64,000 nt of DNA from positions 992,001-1,056,000 of the forward strand of contig CAVVYJ010000002.1 in NCBI GenBank assembly GCA_963752495.1. Direction: 5' to 3'. Numbering within the stretch: the stretch's first letter is position 1; every line of letters begins with the position of its first letter. This document shows, piece after piece, positions 59,752-64,000 of the stretch. Origin of the DNA: CAVVYJ01 sp963752495 (GTDB taxonomy: Bacteria; Pseudomonadota; Gammaproteobacteria; Burkholderiales; Methylophilaceae). The notes beneath the pieces are model-generated. The model was given only the letters and a program-made list of their open reading frames with translations. It searched no databases and was not told where the DNA came from. The position numbers and the translations under genes are program-made.

Positions 59752-60356
59752 AAAGCAATAAACCTTTGAAACAAGTTCATACCAAAAAGATGGCTTTTTT
59801 CAGGATGAAACTGCACCCCCATGATGTTATCCACTTCAAACGAAGCCACAAAATCATGCCCGTAATGGCAATATGCAGCAACATCTTTTGGATTATCGGC
59901 ACGAACATAATAACTATGCACAAAATAAAATCGCTCAGGATCCTCTGGAGAAAATTCAAATAACTTTGCACCAATCGAAGGCTGAACCTGATTCCACCCC
60001 ATATGAGGAATTTTTAGATTATTATCTGGAGAAAATTTTATGGTATCTGCAGCCACCCAACCTAAACCTTGCTGAGTGCCCTCCTCACTACGCTTGGTCA
60101 TCATTTGCATACCAAGACAAATACCAAGAATAGGTTTTTTATTCACCATAACCTGTTCAGAAAGTATAGTTGTAAGACCTGAAGAGTTCAGACTATCCAT
60201 CCCACGGTCAAAATGTCCAACACCCGGCAAAATAAGCTTATCTGATTTTGCAATTTCATTCTTATCACTACTTATCTGCACTTTGGCTCGTAATTTACGT
60301 AACATATTAAAAACAGAGCCAACATTGCCCATACCATAATCCACGATTGTAATCAT
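59748..60356 (-). CDS. hisH: Inverted copy of the module 2 HisH-like gene (intact)
   Basis: Mirror of 42182-42790, encoding the same 202-residue protein. It is the one full-length gene in the right arm without any break. Listed for completeness; I do not regard it as a second genomic gene. Confidence 0.9.
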   Translation of the reverse strand: MITIVDYGMGNVGSVFNMLRKLRAKVQISSDKNEIAKSDKLILPGVGHFDRGMDSLNSSGLTTILSEQVMVNKKPILGICLGMQMMTKRSEEGTQQGLGWVAADTIKFSPDNNLKIPHMGWNQVQPSIGAKLFEFSPEDPERFYFVHSYYVRADNPKDVAAYCHYGHDFVASFEVDNIMGVQFHPEKSHLFGMNLFQRFIAL

Positions 60357-61794
60357 TTAACAGATTCCAGTTTAGCTCTCTTAGTATTTTGTATTAGAAA
60401 ATTTTTATAATTTCCCTCCCAGCCGTCAGCCCACACAGAATGCGAACTTTGAAGATCAAGTAAGCCAGTGCTGCCATCTTTAATTTTTTCCAGCAAATCA
60501 TTCGCATCAACAAAAGATGCGAAAGGATGATTCGGATAATAAAATTTTGATTTTGGTGTATCCCAAATCAACACTCTATCAGCCAAACCTACAGCCTCGA
60601 AAAGTCCAGTTGAGACTTCATTCACAACAACATGTGCATTACAAAAAGCATTGTAAATATCTAAGTCCACATCAATAACTACTTTACCTATTTTTTTTAT
60701 AGCAAGTAAATCTTGCAATTTTGTACGCTCTAAAGGATGGGGTCTAAAAACCACTCTCCATCCGATTAGGTTTTGTGATAAGAAAATCGCTAGGTCCAGA
60801 TACATCTCTGTTTCAACCCCATCACCCAACACTAAAATGTCTGTTTTATCACTTCGTGCAGTTAGTCTCGACAATTGGTTTGCACGATGCGGGTTACCGA
60901 TAGCAATTTTATTAACCGGCAAACCAAGATATTGATGCCACCACTCTCCATAACTTAAAAAATGTTGTGGCAAGGTATCTTTATATTCGCTGCCAGATAA
61001 CAATCCAGGCGCTACGTTATAAGCGTCGTGCCCGGCATTAATAGTGCCATGCTGATACTCTGCAACCACAACACCCAACTCCCGTGCTGTTCTATTAAAA
61101 ACACTAGAGTGGCCATAGCACCCTTCTTCTTTGATCACTAACTTGGTACCTTTTTGCTTTAACTGCTTTTCATACATTTTTTTTCTAATTGGTAGCTCAG
61201 CAATCTTTCTTGCCATTCTATATTCAAAACTAAGCGTAGCATTTGGATTCAGATCCCAATCCAGTACATCTTTTGCCCTATTTTTAAAATGAGAAACTAT
61301 GTCCTTTCCTTGTTTTATATGAGACTGTTTAATTGAAAGCCTCCCCATTAATGCAAAATAAGTCTGCATTGGCGCATTGTAAATAACTTTTATATTCTCT
61401 CTTGGATATGGCCAATTCCAGTTAAAGAAATCTTCAAGTACTAATGTTTCTTCTGGGTTAGCAAATGCGAAATAATCACTTAATCGATTAAACCACTTTC
61501 CATCTCTAAGAATTAAACCAGCTCCACTTGCCATCAAAAGTACATCACCCCGTGCGCTACCGCCAACCCGGAAGTTGTGACACTTTGCTTTGAAGAGACT
61601 GGATAGAGCTTTAGAGTAATTGATATTTCGATTTAAAGAGATCAATGGAGCGCTCTTGTACACCAGATCAGAAATAATGAATTGAATAAATTCTTGTCTA
61701 ATTAAAGGCCAAAGAAGGTAGCCCGTTTTAGGACACTTAAAATCAAGAAATATCAGTCATCCTCGACAGCTAAAATCTCTTTCAAATTCATCAT
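60353..61794 (-). pseudogene. Inverted copy of the GT-B-like gene, one break near its start
   Basis: Mirror of 40743-42185. 436 residues are open from about 61663; an indel at about 61755 separates the first residues. In the middle a patch differs by substitutions (SSVFNRTARELGVVVAEYQH, GLLSGSEYKDTL and SRLTARSDKTD against SSILNRTALELDIVVAEYQH, SLLSSNVYRDTL and SKFTIRSYKTD), while both sides are nearly identical. Confidence 0.92.
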
Positions 61795-61802
61795 GATATA
61801 AA

Positions 61803-62851
61803 CTAAATAACATCCCAACTCAACGGGGTGCCACGTTTACAATCTTGATTTAATTTCTTGCCTAAAAACTTATCCAGATATTTGGTCGGCAATCCCAGTC
61901 CCGGCCGAATTGCCCGCAGATTTTCGCGCGTCAACGTATCTCCCGCCTTGAGGTCTTGCACCACATACAGTGATCGACGGTACTGAAGAGATTTTTTCTC
62001 GGCCTCCGTCGGCCCATAACTGACTTGTCCAAGTGCTTTCCAGGCTCTTTCTGTTTCCACGACCAATTGCGCCATTTCGACAGGCTCCATCGAGAACGAA
62101 CTGTCCACTCCTCCATCTGCACGGTTCAGAGTAAAGTGCTTCTCAATGACGGTAGCGCCCAATGCGACACTGGCTACCGACACACCCACGCCCATGGTGT
62201 GGTCGGATAGTCCGACTTGCAATCGAACAATTCCCGCAGATGCGGAATAGTCGGGATATTGGTGTTCTCTGCCGTGGCAGGATAGGTCTGGTGCATTTGA
62301 GCAGGATAAAATCGTTACATCCCGATTCTCGTGCGGCCCTCACAGTTTCGTCCAATTCAGCCACGGGCCATACCTGTAGAAATAATCAACGGCTTACCGG
62401 TAGCAGCCACGCGGCGGATAAGCGGCAGGTCGGTATTTTCAAACGAAGCGATCTTATAACGCGGCACTCAAGGCTTTCAAGAAAATCCACGGACGAGGCA
62501 TCGAACGGGGTGCTAAAAGCAATGATGCCCAACTCGCGCGCCCGTATCAAAGATAGGCTTGTGCCATTCCCACGGGGTATATGCTTCCCGGTAAAGTTTG
62601 TAAAGGGATATACCTGCCCACAGGCTTTTAGGGTCGTAATATGAAACTCCTCTCGTCCAAATCGAGCGTCATGGTATCCGCCGTATATGTCTGTATTTTA
62701 AGCGCGTGAGGCTCCGCTTCTTGGCTGCGGCCTCAACGATCTCCAGAGCCCGTTCGAGCGACTGATTATGATTGCCAGACATCTCAGCAATGATAAATGG
62801 GGCGTGACCAGCCCCCACTATACGCAATCCGATTTTTATATTTGTTTGCAT
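61803..62851 (-). pseudogene. pseI: Inverted, divergent allele-like copy of pseI
   Basis: Mirror of 39682-40734. The first about 120 bases and the last about 80 are the same as in the left arm, but between them the nucleotide sequence differs at many codon positions and is richer in GC. In the readable 139-residue C-terminal part about 20 residues differ (LNRADGGVDSSFSMEPVEMA against LSRADGGVDSTFSMEPAEMT). Several indels also break the frame (about 62230, 62350, 62460, 62720). Confidence 0.9.
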
Positions 62852-62854
62852 TGG

Positions 62855-64000
62855 CTATAACTCTTTATAATACATTCTAGTTTCTGGAGTATATCCAGCT
62901 TTAATAAAAAATCCCTGAGATAACTTATTGCTCTCTATTACATTTGCATTCAACTTCTTAATTCAGCTTGGTGTTTACAAATCCACTTTTCAGCACTTCT
63001 AATCAGAGGCAATCCTAACCCATTGTTCTCATTTTCTTGTACAAGATAAATTGAGATTTCAGCACTATCGTTTTGCAGGTCAAACCTAACCACTCCCACA
63101 GATTTATCTTTATATTCACCTATTAGCAGTAATCTATTACTGTTTAATAGCGAAGCACTAAACCAATCATGATGTTGTTCCCAAGTAATTTCATTTTTAT
63201 TAAATAAAACTGCTCTGATTTTCGGATGGTTTCTCCACTCGAATAAAGATTTTTCATCTAATTATCTGCCTGTCGCAAGTTAATTTTTATCTCAGATCGT
63301 AAAGCCTTAGCAACTCGATAAGCCATTACCGTCAACAGTCTCAGAAGATCTTATCGATAACAATCTCCTGAGCGAGCTATTATCCATCAACAGTTCAGCG
63401 TGCATTCTAATCTTTTCTGAGGTGTAATTTTCCGCATCAAAGGTATAGGTAACACCTGTTAATGCAACATCGACAAGTTGCTTGACTTGATGCTGAGCGA
63501 TGGGAATTGATAGTGTTGGCAACATCAAACACGCCCTTTCCCATACTGCCCCGCCACCTGCCCCAATCGAAAAGTCCGCATTAGCCATCAACTCTGCCAT
63601 TTTATTTGTCTGTACATGACAGAAGTAACCTAAACGTTGGCATACCTCTCAATTCCATCTTTATTCGGATGTTGATTGCCAATCACAACATCGACTAAAC
63701 ACTTTTGTTCAATTATTTCTGATAAAGCTGAAATAGTTTTTGTTGTAAAGTCATTAGCATCAACTCCTCCAAAAAATACCAAAATACGCGTACCTTACCT
63801 TGTCTAGGCTCAACCTTTTTCCGCCATTCTGCAAACTCTTTTCTCAAAAGTGCATACCTTGGGCCAATTAGTGTCCTACATTGACTAGAGACCTTGTCTT
63901 TATACCTAGTTTCTTGTTCAGCATACAAGTTCTGATCAAGCAAAATATCGCAATCGTGATCTACTATCAGCAAGGTCATCAATTACCATAACTTTCTTTA
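62855..64000 (-). pseudogene. pseG: Inverted, partial copy of the pseG-pseH fusion (runs off window)
   Basis: Mirror of 38528-39678. Readable pieces include AELMANADFSIGAGGGAVWE and DHDCDILLDQNLYAEQETRY. Indels lie at about 62960, 63260, 63320, 63640 and 63790. The N-terminal part is beyond the window end. Confidence 0.92.

Larger units (their letters stand above)
51321..64000 (-). repeat. Right arm of the 12.7-kb inverted repeat (low-quality copy)
   Basis: Reverse complement of 38528-51236. It matches CGATSGACCGCTGGCA at its inner edge and TAAAGAAAGTTATGG (38528) at the window end, and probably continues past the window. Some stretches are identical to the left arm (hisH, end of the GT4 gene), others have an indel every few tens of bases, and pseI and typA differ by many substitutions. 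Confidence 0.97.

Overview
The first 49.4 kb reads as one chromosome segment of a moderately AT-rich betaproteobacterium. The gene content (CysB-type regulator beside a sulfite reductase, formate-tetrahydrofolate ligase, EPS-associated MarR regulator, MoaD/MoaE, PPK2) fits a methylotroph of the Methylophilaceae such as Methylotenera. That placement is inference from gene content, not a database match.

Layout. 1-3 kb: sulfite metabolism (cysI end, TauE/SafE exporter, cysB). 3-14.6 kb: ordinary housekeeping and small-protein genes: HerA-like ATPase, fhs, IMPACT protein, AI-2E transporter, then a minus-strand block with an M48 protease, SH3 protein, CHASE2 protein, iron permease-like protein, EamA, GFA, DUF1304, cupin and DUF1428. 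14.8-24 kb: polysaccharide deacetylase, glycosyltransferase, PPK2, RmuC, MoaD/E, Lon-like protease, Nramp-like transporter, Hsp15-like protein. 24-49.4 kb: a large surface-glycan locus that starts with an EPS-associated MarR regulator behind a perfect 17-bp palindrome.

The glycan locus contains manC, a wbpA-B-D-E set (UDP-2,3-diacetamido uronic acid synthesis), a Wzx flippase, an SGNH hydrolase and a pseudaminic-acid type pathway (pseC, a NeuB-like/SpsF-like fusion, a methylase, a pseG-pseH fusion, pseI). It also holds two complete three-gene amidotransferase modules (WbpG/HisH/HisF type), placed on either side of pseG-pseH and pseI. A GT-B-like protein, a GT4 glycosyltransferase and a very large membrane protein that looks like a flippase joined to an O-antigen polymerase complete it. 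PseB and WbpI are not in the window. The likely product is a glycan with a nonulosonic acid and amidino-modified amino sugars.

49.46-64 kb is not ordinary genome. At about 49,456 the sequence jumps in mid-gene to high-GC DNA carrying the C-terminal part of typA and a convergent HisA-family fragment, as from a high-GC actinobacterium. At 51,238-51,300 there is a pure GA repeat. Everything beyond it is the reverse complement of what came before: position x pairs with about 102,538 minus x, so 38.53-51.24 kb reappears inverted as 51.32-64.0 kb, including both foreign junctions. The second copy is full of indels. This is best explained as a fold-back long read from a chimeric molecule carried into the assembly, not a biological duplication. 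Within it, pseI and typA differ between arms by true substitutions while other stretches are identical.

Many genes between 8 and 48 kb also carry single-base frameshifts, often at homopolymers, while their reading continues in another frame. I treat these as consensus errors more often than pseudogenes. I saw no tRNA, rRNA, CRISPR array or insertion sequence.
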